64,000 nucleotides of DNA, from positions 1,922,001-1,986,000 of the forward strand of contig CBDCNI010000001.1 of assembly GCA_965219175.1 (NCBI GenBank). The letters are read 5' to 3'. This DNA comes from JBBPZK01 sp965219175 (GTDB lineage: Bacteria; Actinomycetota; Rubrobacteria; Rubrobacterales; Rubrobacteraceae). The notes below the pieces were generated by a model. That model had not been told where the DNA came from. It did not search any database and worked only from the letters and a program-made list of their open reading frames with translations. The translations under genes were made by a program, and so were the position numbers. How positions within the stretch are numbered: the stretch's first letter is position 1; each line of letters starts with the position of its first letter. Below, piece after piece: positions 14,627-23,520 of this stretch.

Positions 14627-17233
14627 CTAGCCACCCATCCGGGTCGCGCGTCCGCCGGCCGCCGGGGCCTCCGTGTCGGCGCTGCCGTGGCACTTCTTGT
14701 ACTTCTTGCCGCTCCCGCACGGGCAAGGGTCGTTTCGACCGACCTTCTCAACCCGGCGCGGTATGCTCTTCGCCTCTTCCTGGTTCGGCTCGTCCTCACC
14801 ACCGCTGTAGGAGAGTTCTTCTATCTCCAACTGGTCGGGCAACTCTATGTTCTCGACGCGGTAGATATAGGTGACGTAGTCTTCCTTTAGGCCCTGCTCC
14901 AGCTCCTGGAACATGTCGAATCCCTCGCGCTTGTACTCTACTAGCGGGTCTCTCTGGGAGAGCCCGCGCCACCCGATACCGTCGCGCAGGTACTCCATGT
15001 CGTAGAGGTGATCCCGCCATCGCTGATCCACGATGGAGAGCAGCGTGCGGCGCTCGGCCTCCTCGAAGTCGTTGACGTTGTCCGCCCGCATCAAGCCGTG
15101 GCTGTCAAGACGGTCCATCCGCTCCTCCCACTCGGACTTCCGCTCCTCCAACCGCTCCCGCGCGTCTTGCAGGACCATCTCCATGACCTGCTCGCTGGTC
15201 AGCTCGTCGCGGTTCAGGTTTTCCAGGTCCAGCGAACTCGGGTAGAGGCGGTTGACCTCCGCCGAAAGAGCCCCAAGGTCCCAGTCTTCGGGATAGATGG
15301 CGTCCGAGACGTACTCCGAAACGGCGCCGGAGAGGACTTCCTCTATGTAGCTCCAGGAATCTACCGTGCCGCCCAGCAGGATGTCGCGCCGGATCGCGTA
15401 GATCACCTCGCGCTGCTTGTTCAAAACGTCGTCGTACTCCAGGATCTGCTTCCGCTGCTGGAAGTTCATGTTTTCGACCTGCTCCTGGGCGCGCCTCACG
15501 GAGCCGGAGATCATACCGGCTTCGATCGGCACGTCCTCCTCCAGCCCGATGCGCTCTATAACACCCTGCATCCGCTGCCCGCCGAAGCGCCGCAACAAGT
15601 CGTCCTCGAACGATAGATAGAACCGCGACTCGCCGGGGTCCCCCTGACGCCCGGAACGACCACGAAGCTGGTTGTCTATGCGGCGCGACTCGTGGCGCTC
15701 GGTGGCGAGCACGTATAACCCGCCTAGCTCCGCAACTCCCTCGCCGAGCTTGATGTCCGTACCACGACCGGCCATGTTCGTAGCGATAGTCACCGAACCG
15801 CGCTCTCCAGCCTCGGCTATAGTCTCGGCCTCCCGCTCGTGCTGCTTGGCGTTCAACACGTTGTGCCGCACGCCGCGACGCTTGAGCATCGCTGAGAGGC
15901 GCTCAGACACCTCGACCGATACCGTCCCGACCAGAACCGGCTGACCCTTCTTGTTCCGCTCGGCGATATCCTCTATAACCGCGTTGTACTTGTCTTTCTT
16001 TGCCTTGTAAACGAGGTCGTCCTTATCGTCCCGGACCATCTCCTCGTTCGTCGGGATGGAGACGACCTCCATCTTGTAGATGTGCATGAACTCGTCGGCC
16101 TCTGTCGCGGCCGTACCAGTCATGCCGCCCAGCTTGTCGTACTGGCGGAAGAAATTCTGGATCGTGATCGTGGCGACCGTCTGGTTTTCTTCCTTGATCT
16201 CCACGCCTTCTTTTGCCTCTATCGCCTGATGAAGCCCCTCGGAGTAACGCCGCCCCTCAAGCACTCGCCCCGTGAACTCATCCACGATAAAGACCTCGCC
16301 GTCGCGCACCAGATACTCGATGTCCTTGTGGAATAGCGTGTGCGCCCGCAACGCCTGGTTTAAGTGGTTGACCAGGTTCGTGTTCACGTCGTCGTAAAGG
16401 TTCTCCATGCCGAGCGCCTTCTCGACTTTCTCGACGCCCTCCTCCGTCGGGGCGACCTGACGCTTCTTCTCGTCCACCTCGTAGTCCTCGCCCGCCACCA
16501 GGCGCGGCATGATCGCCGCGAAGCGGTAGTAAGTGTCGGCGGCGCTCTCGGGCATCCCGGAGATGATGAGCGGCGTCCTAGCCTCGTCTATGAGGATAGA
16601 GTCAACCTCGTCCACTATGGCGTAGGATAGGTCGCGCTGGACGAGTTGGTCCGTCTCCGTGGCGATGTTGTCCCGCAGGTAGTCGAAGCCGAACTGGGCG
16701 TTGGTACCGTATGTGATATCCGCCTCGTAGGCGACTTTCCGCTCCTCGAAGTCCATCGCGTCCTGGATGATGCCGATTGTGAGCCCGAGGAACTCGTAGA
16801 CCGGCTGCATCCACTCGGCGTCTCGCCGGGCCAGGTAGTCGTTGACGGTGACGAGGTGGACGCCCTTTCCGGCCAGCGCGTTGAGGTAGAAGGGCATGGT
16901 CGCCGCGAGCGTCTTGCCCTCGCCGGTCTTCATCTCGGAGATCTTACCTTGATGCAACGCTATCCCGCCCATGACCTGCACGTCGAAGGGCCGCATCCCT
17001 AAAGTACGCTTCGACGCTTCCCTGACGACCGCGAACGCCTCGAACAGGATGTCGTCCAACGTCTCGCCTTCAGAAACCCTCCGGCGGAACTCTTCGGTTT
17101 TCGCGCGCAACTCGTCGTCGGAGAGCTTCTCGACCTCCGGTTCGAGGGACGAAACTTCCTCGACGTCTCTCCAGAGGGCCTTTACTTTCCGGCCCTCTCC
17201 CATCCTCAATATCTTTGTCAGCAGATTAGCCAC
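14627..17233 (-). CDS. secA: preprotein translocase ATPase SecA
   Basis: 868 aa motor that pushes unfolded proteins through SecYEG. Walker A is MKTGEGKTL near residue 100; the DEAD-like motif is IVDEVDSILIDEARTP; helicase motif VI is QLRGRSGRQGDPG. The C-terminus carries the zinc-binding SEC-C motif CPCGSGKKYKKCHG, which binds SecB or ribosomes. Length is typical for actinobacterial SecA1. It starts at GTG 17233, just after hpf. Confidence 0.98.
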   Translation of the reverse strand: MANLLTKILRMGEGRKVKALWRDVEEVSSLEPEVEKLSDDELRAKTEEFRRRVSEGETLDDILFEAFAVVREASKRTLGMRPFDVQVMGGIALHQGKISEMKTGEGKTLAATMPFYLNALAGKGVHLVTVNDYLARRDAEWMQPVYEFLGLTIGIIQDAMDFEERKVAYEADITYGTNAQFGFDYLRDNIATETDQLVQRDLSYAIVDEVDSILIDEARTPLIISGMPESAADTYYRFAAIMPRLVAGEDYEVDEKKRQVAPTEEGVEKVEKALGMENLYDDVNTNLVNHLNQALRAHTLFHKDIEYLVRDGEVFIVDEFTGRVLEGRRYSEGLHQAIEAKEGVEIKEENQTVATITIQNFFRQYDKLGGMTGTAATEADEFMHIYKMEVVSIPTNEEMVRDDKDDLVYKAKKDKYNAVIEDIAERNKKGQPVLVGTVSVEVSERLSAMLKRRGVRHNVLNAKQHEREAETIAEAGERGSVTIATNMAGRGTDIKLGEGVAELGGLYVLATERHESRRIDNQLRGRSGRQGDPGESRFYLSFEDDLLRRFGGQRMQGVIERIGLEEDVPIEAGMISGSVRRAQEQVENMNFQQRKQILEYDDVLNKQREVIYAIRRDILLGGTVDSWSYIEEVLSGAVSEYVSDAIYPEDWDLGALSAEVNRLYPSSLDLENLNRDELTSEQVMEMVLQDARERLEERKSEWEERMDRLDSHGLMRADNVNDFEEAERRTLLSIVDQRWRDHLYDMEYLRDGIGWRGLSQRDPLVEYKREGFDMFQELEQGLKEDYVTYIYRVENIELPDQLEIEELSYSGGEDEPNQEEAKSIPRRVEKVGRNDPCPCGSGKKYKKCHGSADTEAPAAGGRATRMGG

Positions 17234-17323
17234 TGGTCAACACCAACCTCGGTTTAGGCGACTCACGACCGCCCGCGTATTAACGGACGATCTCTTTGTA
17301 CCTATATTCTAGGATATCCTGGG

Positions 17324-17896
17324 CTATTTTGCGGGCTCTATAAGCCCGTAGTTTTCGTCCCGCCGCCTGTATACCACGTTTATGTCGCCCGTCTCGGCGC
17401 TCGTGAAGACGTAGAAAGAGTGGTCGAGGAGTTCCATCTGGAGCGCGGCCTCCTCCGGGCTCATCGGCTTCATCTGGAACTGCTTGGTCCTCACTATCCT
17501 CGTCTCGATCTCCTCTTCCTCCTCTACGATGAAGGGCTCCGGCTCTGGAAATCCGTTTTTCATCTTATCCTGCCTCTGGCCCCGCCAGCGGTCTACTTGC
17601 CGCCCTCGGTAGCGTTTGACCTGCCGCTCCAGCTTATCGCTCATCAGGTCTATGGAGGCGTACATATCGGCTGTGGCTTCCCGCGCCTTCAGGACGCTTC
17701 CGTTGATAAACATCGTCGCCTCGGCGACCTCAGGCTCGGAGATAGAGGGGTTCCGTTCGTGGATCAACTCGACCTCGGTCCCGCACTTGACCCGATCGTC
17801 GTCGAAGAACTTGCTGATCCGCTCGACTTTCTCCCTCGCGTATCGCTCCAGAGCCTCCGTCACCGCGATGTTGCGTCCCTTGATCGCCACGTCCAT
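17324..17896 (-). CDS. hpf: long-form ribosome hibernation promoting factor
   Basis: 190 aa. The N-terminal S30AE/YfiA domain (about 1-100, beginning MDVAIKGRNIAVTEALERYA) binds the decoding centre. The C-terminal domain (about 130-190, with VRTKQFQMKPMSPEEAALQMELLDHSFYVF split across the interface) dimerises 70S particles into 100S. A strong AAAGGAGG lies 7 nt before the ATG. It sits immediately upstream of secA, the common bacterial order. Confidence 0.95.
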   Translation of the reverse strand: MDVAIKGRNIAVTEALERYAREKVERISKFFDDDRVKCGTEVELIHERNPSISEPEVAEATMFINGSVLKAREATADMYASIDLMSDKLERQVKRYRGRQVDRWRGQRQDKMKNGFPEPEPFIVEEEEEIETRIVRTKQFQMKPMSPEEAALQMELLDHSFYVFTSAETGDINVVYRRRDENYGLIEPAK

Positions 17897-17920
17897 ATTA
17901 CGGCCTCCTTTCAGTCGGCT

Positions 17921-18143
17921 GCCGGTCAGCTTGTCAGCTTTTCAGCTTATAAGTTCTCCTTCAATGATTTCGCCGATCGACTGACCTTATCAGCGTAGCT
18001 TGTCCGCGAACCTGGGAGCGAAACATGCCTCGCTCTCTGTTTTCTGCGAGATCTCCTCATACACCATCAACCGCTCCCTGACATCTTGAACATCTCTTTC
18101 CAGTACCCGGCGTCTCGCCAACCTTGCTGACAAGCTGACCGGC
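17921..18143. repeat. 18-bp perfect inverted repeat, 187-nt spacer
   Basis: GCCGGTCAGCTTGTCAGC (17921-17938) and its exact reverse complement (18126-18143) bracket the hpf-comF gap. The left arm is followed by further short CAGCTT copies (to 17946). No gene is visible in between. Confidence 0.8.
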
Positions 18144-18160
18144 TGAAATGCTTTCAAACT

Positions 18161-18838
18161 CTAAACCGCCCTGCACAGGCTCACGGCGTGTACCTCGGCC
18201 GCCCCGGCCCGCACGAGCATCTTCGCGCATTCGCTCATGGTCGCGCCGGTCGTGAACACGTCGTCCACTAGCAAGACTCTGCCCCCGATACGTCCCTTCG
18301 CGCCGAAAGCGCCCCTCACATTGGCCCGGCGTCCCGCGCCGGAAAGCTCTACCTGATCCCTCGTGCTCCTCACGACTTCTAGTGTATCTGAAAGGATTGA
18401 GCGCATCTCCTCCGCGAGGCTCTTCGCCATCAATCGCGCCTGATTGAATCCCCGGCGCCTGAGCCTGGAACTGTGCAGTGGAACCGGTACCACGGCGTCG
18501 AATCTTCCCTCCACGACCTCCAGCAAGAGCGGGACCATCAGGCGATCTACTACCCTCGTGTAGCCTTTGTACTTGAGGGCGTGGACTATCTCCTTGCCGA
18601 CGCCTTCGTAAATCAGTGGAGCTTGCGCGCTTTCGAAACCGAAATCTACGCCCTTACACTCCTCGCACATGGGCGTTTCGAAGGCCGTCGGAGCGCCGCA
18701 CCGGCGGCACGAAGGAGAACCGATTCTCGGCAGAGCCTCGAAGCAATCCCGGCATAATAGATCGCTCGCCCGATGCTCGCACCCGACGCACCGCTGCGGA
18801 TAAAAGAAGTCCGCCAGCGCCGAGAGGTAGGGTTCCAC
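18161..18838 (-). CDS. ComF-family phosphoribosyltransferase-like protein
   Basis: 225 aa. The N-terminal double zinc ribbon (CVGCEHRASDLLCRDC, then CRRCGAPTAFETPMCEEC) is followed by a PRT-type domain with the PRPP loop VLLVDDVFTTGATM near residues 188-201. ComF proteins help single-stranded DNA cross the membrane during natural transformation in other bacteria; outside such hosts the role is unclear. Neighbours do not include other com genes here. Confidence 0.9.
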   Translation of the reverse strand: MEPYLSALADFFYPQRCVGCEHRASDLLCRDCFEALPRIGSPSCRRCGAPTAFETPMCEECKGVDFGFESAQAPLIYEGVGKEIVHALKYKGYTRVVDRLMVPLLLEVVEGRFDAVVPVPLHSSRLRRRGFNQARLMAKSLAEEMRSILSDTLEVVRSTRDQVELSGAGRRANVRGAFGAKGRIGGRVLLVDDVFTTGATMSECAKMLVRAGAAEVHAVSLCRAV

Positions 18839-18847
18839 GCTCGCCGT

Positions 18848-19408
18848 CTACCGGAATACGTCTGCGATCGGGAGCTTCCAGCCGGGAAGAACGTCGCCGC
18901 CGTCGAGCGTGTCTTGTTCGGTGAGGGTCCTGGTTTCTGTACGAGAAAGATGCACTCTGACAGTTCGGCCCCGAGGGTTTACCACCACGACCATCCGGGC
19001 GCCGGCGTCCAGCCAGTCCCACACCTTCTCCTCCACCTCCGTGTACAGGTCATTCGGTGAGACTACTTCTACCGCCAGATCCGGCGCTCCCGGCCAGTAT
19101 CCTCCTATCTCACCCACCTCTTCGACCCGCTCCCGGCGCACGAAAGCCACGTCGGGGGCACGGACCGTATCAGGGTCTGTCGAGAGTATGAACCCTGTCT
19201 CGGCGGCGTAGACGGTGCCGAGGTCTTTTTCGCGCACGTGTTGACCCAGCGGTAGCGTTACGTTGATCGCCAATCGTCCGTGAATATTTCCAGCCGGCGC
19301 CATCCGACGCACCTCCCCCTTCACCAACTCGCTCCGAAGGCCATCGTCAGGCATTTTCAGCAACTCTTCGGCGGTTACGGGTTTCTGGATCACGGCCACG
19401 AGACGCAC
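18848..19408 (-). CDS. Uma2-family putative endonuclease (DUF820)
   Basis: 186 aa PD-(D/E)XK-fold protein. Hallmarks: an N-terminal TAEELLKMPDDGLRSELVKGEV segment (acidic pair and E of the fold), APDVAFVRRERV, then PDLAVEVVSPND with the catalytic D-ExV pattern near residues 108-120. Uma2 genes are abundant and patchily distributed in cyanobacteria and actinobacteria, often as mobile paralogues; their target is unknown. It lies 9 nt upstream of comF but is probably an independent acquisition. Confidence 0.88.
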   Translation of the reverse strand: MRLVAVIQKPVTAEELLKMPDDGLRSELVKGEVRRMAPAGNIHGRLAINVTLPLGQHVREKDLGTVYAAETGFILSTDPDTVRAPDVAFVRRERVEEVGEIGGYWPGAPDLAVEVVSPNDLYTEVEEKVWDWLDAGARMVVVVNPRGRTVRVHLSRTETRTLTEQDTLDGGDVLPGWKLPIADVFR

Positions 19409-19507
19409 CCCACAGGTAGCTTACCTGCTCCTATTGTAGCTACTCCGGTCTATTGCCGTCAGAAGAAAGCAACAGTCGGCTTAAAGATGACAATCTGAAG
19501 CGCTTTC

Positions 19508-20620
19508 TCAAAACCTCAGGCTTCTCGGCTGCAACACTACACCGGGATTCACCCGGATGCCCTGGTCGAGGACGTTCCCCTCACCGACCACGCACCCGGC
19601 CCCGAGCACCGAGAGCCCCCGGACGATGGCGTCTTGGCCGACGCGAGCTCCGGGGCCGAGTATGGACCCTCGCACCACGGCGCCCGCTTCGACCTCGGCG
19701 CCGTCGAGGAGGATACTCCCCTCGACTACGGCCCGCTCTCCTACCCGGCACCCGCGCCCGAGCGCCGACCGTCCGCCTATAGTGGCCCGCCGCCCGAGCA
19801 CGCAACCGGGGGCTATGGAGACCGGCGGTAGGACCTTGACGCTCTTGCCGATCGCGGTGGAAGAGTCGACGTCCAGGTACTCGAAACTCGCGCCGCCCGC
19901 TCCGGTAGCGCCGACCGCCCCGGAGAGTACGTCCTGGGAGGCGGCCAGATAACTGCGCGGCGTCCCGATGTCGCGCCAGTAAGAGCTTGAGACGTGCGCC
20001 CGGAGCTGTCTACGGGCCTGCAACTTCGGGAAGATCTCCCGCTCTATTGAGACTTCGCGGCCTTCAGGGATCATCTCCAGCACCTCGGGCTCCAGCACGT
20101 ATACGCCGGCGTTCACCAGATTTGTCGTCACTTCGTCGGCGGCCGGCTTCTCAAGGAAGCGCCGGACCAGCATCTCGTGGTTCACCTCCACGAGCCCGTA
20201 GGCGGTCGGGTCCTCGACGCTCGTCAGGGTAATGGTCGCCAGGGCGTCAGACTCTTTGTGTACAGCTATTACTTCAGCCAGATCGAGGCCGGAGAGGACG
20301 TCCCCGTTCACGACGACCAGCGGCCCGCCGTCGAGATACTCTTGCGCGTTCTTGACGCCGCCCGCCGTCCCGAGCGGGTTGTCCTCTACCGCGTAGTCTA
20401 CGGAGAAACCGTTCAGGTCTTTTCCGGCGATGTACTCCTGGATCGGGTCCGGAAGATAACCGAGGGAGAGGATCGCCCCATCCAGACCGCCGGCCTGTAG
20501 AAATTGGATCATGTACCCCATGAACGGCTCGTTCCTGAGCGGCACGAGCGCCTTCGGCACGTCGTAGGTGATCGGCCGCAAACGCGTACCCCGACCTCCG
20601 ACCAATACGACCGCCTTCAT
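19508..20620 (-). CDS. NDP-sugar pyrophosphorylase with left-handed beta-helix
   Basis: 370 aa. The N-terminal nucleotidyltransferase begins KAVVLVGGRGTRLRPITYDVPK, the G-G-x-G-T-R-L-x-P signature and substrate Lys, and has VVNGDVLSGLD as the metal-binding Asp. The C-terminal half (about 250-370) has hexapeptide repeats (GCVLGRRATIGGRSALGRGC and so on) of a left-handed beta-helix. Such proteins make GDP-mannose or other NDP-sugars for wall polymers; the sugar cannot be assigned from sequence. It is 9 nt downstream of nuoN, possibly read through from that operon. Confidence 0.88.
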   Translation of the reverse strand: MKAVVLVGGRGTRLRPITYDVPKALVPLRNEPFMGYMIQFLQAGGLDGAILSLGYLPDPIQEYIAGKDLNGFSVDYAVEDNPLGTAGGVKNAQEYLDGGPLVVVNGDVLSGLDLAEVIAVHKESDALATITLTSVEDPTAYGLVEVNHEMLVRRFLEKPAADEVTTNLVNAGVYVLEPEVLEMIPEGREVSIEREIFPKLQARRQLRAHVSSSYWRDIGTPRSYLAASQDVLSGAVGATGAGGASFEYLDVDSSTAIGKSVKVLPPVSIAPGCVLGRRATIGGRSALGRGCRVGERAVVEGSILLDGAEVEAGAVVRGSILGPGARVGQDAIVRGLSVLGAGCVVGEGNVLDQGIRVNPGVVLQPRSLRF

Positions 20621-20629
20621 AAGACGAGC

Positions 20630-22066
20630 CTACACGAGTCCGGAGGCTTGCGCCAGCGCGGAGAGAGGCCCGACCAGGAAGATAAACACGGTCGTGACAA
20701 CAGCTAAAGCATACACCGAGAACTTTAAACCGCCGGGTCCTTCCGGCTCTCCGGGTTCCTTTGTCGGTTCCTCGAAGAACATGTTGCGGATGATGCCGAA
20801 GTAATAGGGCACGGAGAGGGCGCTGCTCAAGACGAGAGCGCCAACCATCACGTAGACCAGCACGGACCCGGACTGGACTCCGGCCAGTATCACCCAGAGC
20901 TTGCCAAAAAACCCGGAAAAGGGCGGCAGCCCAACGAGCGCCGCCATAAAGATCAGCATGCATACCGCGATCCCCGGACGGCTCCGAAACAAGCCGTTGA
21001 AGTTCTTGACGTCTTCCCCGACAAGGTCAATCACGAAGAAAGCCCCGAGGTTCATGACCGCGTAGGCCGCAGCGTAGATCAAAACGGCCTGAACGCCAGT
21101 CCCTACCGCCGCCCCTTGCAAAGCCGCGAACGCCGCCAGGATATACCCGGAGTGAGCGACCGAACTGTAGGCCAACATCCGCCGGACGTTCCGCTGGCGC
21201 AAGGCGAACAGGTTGCCCACGAGCATCGTGAGGATCGCTATAACGGCGATTAGAGGCGTCCAGACCGGAGCTGCTTCCGGCATACCTTCCACCAGTATCC
21301 GCAGCAGGACGGCGAAGGTCGCTGCCTTTGGGGCGACTGAGAGGAAGGCGGCGGCGCTCGTCGGGGCGCCCTGGTAGGCGTCCGGGGTCCAGAAGTGGAA
21401 AGGCACTGCGGACACTTTGAATGCGAAGCCGGAGATGAGGAGCACGAGCCCCGTGAGAGCGACCGGGGAGAGGGTGCCGGTAAACTCTTTGGCAACGTCC
21501 GGAAGCGCCGCGGAGCCGGAGACGCCGTAGATCAGGACTATCCCATAGAGCAGCACGGAGGATGCTATGATGCCCGTCATCAGGTACTTCATCCCGCCCT
21601 CGGCGCTCTCGCGGCGCTTCCGGTTGAAGGCGACCATCGCGTACGAGGGAATCGTAGTCAGCTCTAGGGCAAGGAAGATCCCGAACAAGTCCCGCATCGA
21701 GACCAACAGCATCGCCCCTAAGACTACCGAGAGGATCAGGACGAGGTACTCCGGCGCGTCTCCGGTTTCGCCGGCCCAGCGCGACGCTGCCAGAACGGCG
21801 AAAAACGCGGAAGCCGAGACGACCAGCTTGAAGTACAGCGCGAAGTTGTCCACCACGTAGCCGTCTCCAAAAAAGCTCCCGGAGAACCCGGCCGCTAGAA
21901 GACCGGCCGCGCTCCCGAGAACGGCGAGCGTCCCGAGGGCGGCGAGACCGCTTACGAGGCCGGCGGCCGTCTCGCTGAAAGCGCCGATCATCAGCACCAG
22001 TATCAGGAAACCGATGGTTACGAGCTCCGGCAGGAGCCCGAGGAAAGCGTCTCCGGGGACTGTCAC
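20630..22066 (-). CDS. nuoN: NADH-quinone oxidoreductase subunit N
   Basis: 478 aa antiporter-like proton-pumping subunit of respiratory complex I with about 14 membrane helices. Contains the conserved Lys in the KVSAVPFHFWTPDAYQGAPT segment of the pumping channel. Its start overlaps the nuoM stop by 1 nt. It is the last nuo gene of the operon. Confidence 0.97.
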   Translation of the reverse strand: MTVPGDAFLGLLPELVTIGFLILVLMIGAFSETAAGLVSGLAALGTLAVLGSAAGLLAAGFSGSFFGDGYVVDNFALYFKLVVSASAFFAVLAASRWAGETGDAPEYLVLILSVVLGAMLLVSMRDLFGIFLALELTTIPSYAMVAFNRKRRESAEGGMKYLMTGIIASSVLLYGIVLIYGVSGSAALPDVAKEFTGTLSPVALTGLVLLISGFAFKVSAVPFHFWTPDAYQGAPTSAAAFLSVAPKAATFAVLLRILVEGMPEAAPVWTPLIAVIAILTMLVGNLFALRQRNVRRMLAYSSVAHSGYILAAFAALQGAAVGTGVQAVLIYAAAYAVMNLGAFFVIDLVGEDVKNFNGLFRSRPGIAVCMLIFMAALVGLPPFSGFFGKLWVILAGVQSGSVLVYVMVGALVLSSALSVPYYFGIIRNMFFEEPTKEPGEPEGPGGLKFSVYALAVVTTVFIFLVGPLSALAQASGLV

Positions 22067-23520
22067 TAACTACCTCCTATCGAGGTGAGAAGGGCCTGGA
22101 CCGCCGGTTGCTGGATGCCGATCAGGAGCGACGGAAAGATCCCCAACAGGAGTAGCAAGATCGCCAGCGGCACTATCGCCGTCATCTCGAGCGGGTTGGC
22201 GTCCTTTATACCGGCGTACTCGGGTTTTTCGAGTGGACCGTAGATCACACGCGCCAGCATGTACAGGAAGTAGAAAGCGCTCAGGAGGATGCCAACCGCC
22301 GCGAGCACGCCCTGGACCGGGTAAGCCGTGTACCCGCCCATGATGCTCATGAACTCCGAGACGAAAACGGCGAGTCCCGGCAGTCCCATCGCAGCCAGAG
22401 ACCCGACGGCGAACAGTCCGGCGGCCCACGGCATCCGCCCGAGCAGGCCACCGAGTTCGGAGATCCTGCGCGTCCCGGTCCGCGCGGCGAAGATACCGAC
22501 TATTATGAACAGGAGCGCCGAGTACAGGCCGTGCGTGAACTGCTGCAAAACGGCGCCGTTGAGACCCATCGCGTTCCCCGAAGACGCTCCCAGCAAGACG
22601 AAGCCGAGCGAGGCGATGGAGGAGTAGGCGACGAGCGCTTTCAAGTCTTGTTGCATAAAGCCGACGAAAGCTCCGTAGAAGATGTTCACGACGCCGAGTA
22701 TGGCGATGTACGGCAGAAAAGGCTGCACTCCCTGCGGCAGTAGTGGGATCGCTATTCGAAGGATGCCGTAAGTCCCGAGCTTCGGCAAGATGCCGGAGAG
22801 CACGACGTTGGTCGAGGTCGGGCTCGATAGGTATACGTCCAACAGCCAGTTGTGGAGCGGCACCGCCGGCACCTTGACCAGCAGCCCGAAGAGTATCGGG
22901 GCGGCTATGGCGATCTGGGCTGTACGATCCAGTCCCCCGCCGGCGGCCAGAGCCTCGAATGAGAAGGACTTGGCGAGGATGCCGAAAGCAAGGAACCCCG
23001 CGAGCATTACCGTGCTCCCGAAAAACGTGTAGATAAAGAACTTGGTCGCCGCCCTCCGCCGGTTCTCGTCCCCCCAGATGCCGACCATCAAGTACATCGG
23101 CACAAGCGTCAACTCGAAAAAGACGTAGAAAAGGATCAGGTCCTGCGCCGCGAACACGCCGAGCATCCCGACCTCCGCGACGAACAGGATGGCGAAATAC
23201 TGCCGGAGATTCGCCTCCACATCCCAGGACGCCAGGATAGCGATGAACGTGAGGAGCGCCGTGAGCAGGAACATCCCGAAGCCGATCCCATCCAGCCCGA
23301 CGCGATACCCGGCGTCGAGAGTCTGTATCCAGGTCAAGTCCTGAGAGAGCGCCGCAGAACCGAGGTTGCTCCCGAAGAAGAAGTAGATGTACAGCGCCAG
23401 GAGCAGCGGGACCGCCGCAACCGCCAGCGCGCCGTAGCGGACCATCCGCTCATCGTCCGGCAGGAACGTCATCAGGAGGGCTCCTAGCAGCGGGACGAAG
23501 ATGGTGATCGTGGTGATCAT
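22066..23520 (-). CDS. nuoM: NADH-quinone oxidoreductase subunit M
   Basis: 484 aa antiporter-like subunit with about 14 helices. Key channel residues are in FFELTLVPMYLMVG (Glu of TMH5) and the VPAVPLHNWLLDVYLSSPT loop. It forms the middle proton pump of the membrane arm. Overlaps nuoL by 4 nt and nuoN by 1 nt, so expression is tightly coupled. Confidence 0.97.
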   Translation of the reverse strand: MITTITIFVPLLGALLMTFLPDDERMVRYGALAVAAVPLLLALYIYFFFGSNLGSAALSQDLTWIQTLDAGYRVGLDGIGFGMFLLTALLTFIAILASWDVEANLRQYFAILFVAEVGMLGVFAAQDLILFYVFFELTLVPMYLMVGIWGDENRRRAATKFFIYTFFGSTVMLAGFLAFGILAKSFSFEALAAGGGLDRTAQIAIAAPILFGLLVKVPAVPLHNWLLDVYLSSPTSTNVVLSGILPKLGTYGILRIAIPLLPQGVQPFLPYIAILGVVNIFYGAFVGFMQQDLKALVAYSSIASLGFVLLGASSGNAMGLNGAVLQQFTHGLYSALLFIIVGIFAARTGTRRISELGGLLGRMPWAAGLFAVGSLAAMGLPGLAVFVSEFMSIMGGYTAYPVQGVLAAVGILLSAFYFLYMLARVIYGPLEKPEYAGIKDANPLEMTAIVPLAILLLLLGIFPSLLIGIQQPAVQALLTSIGGS

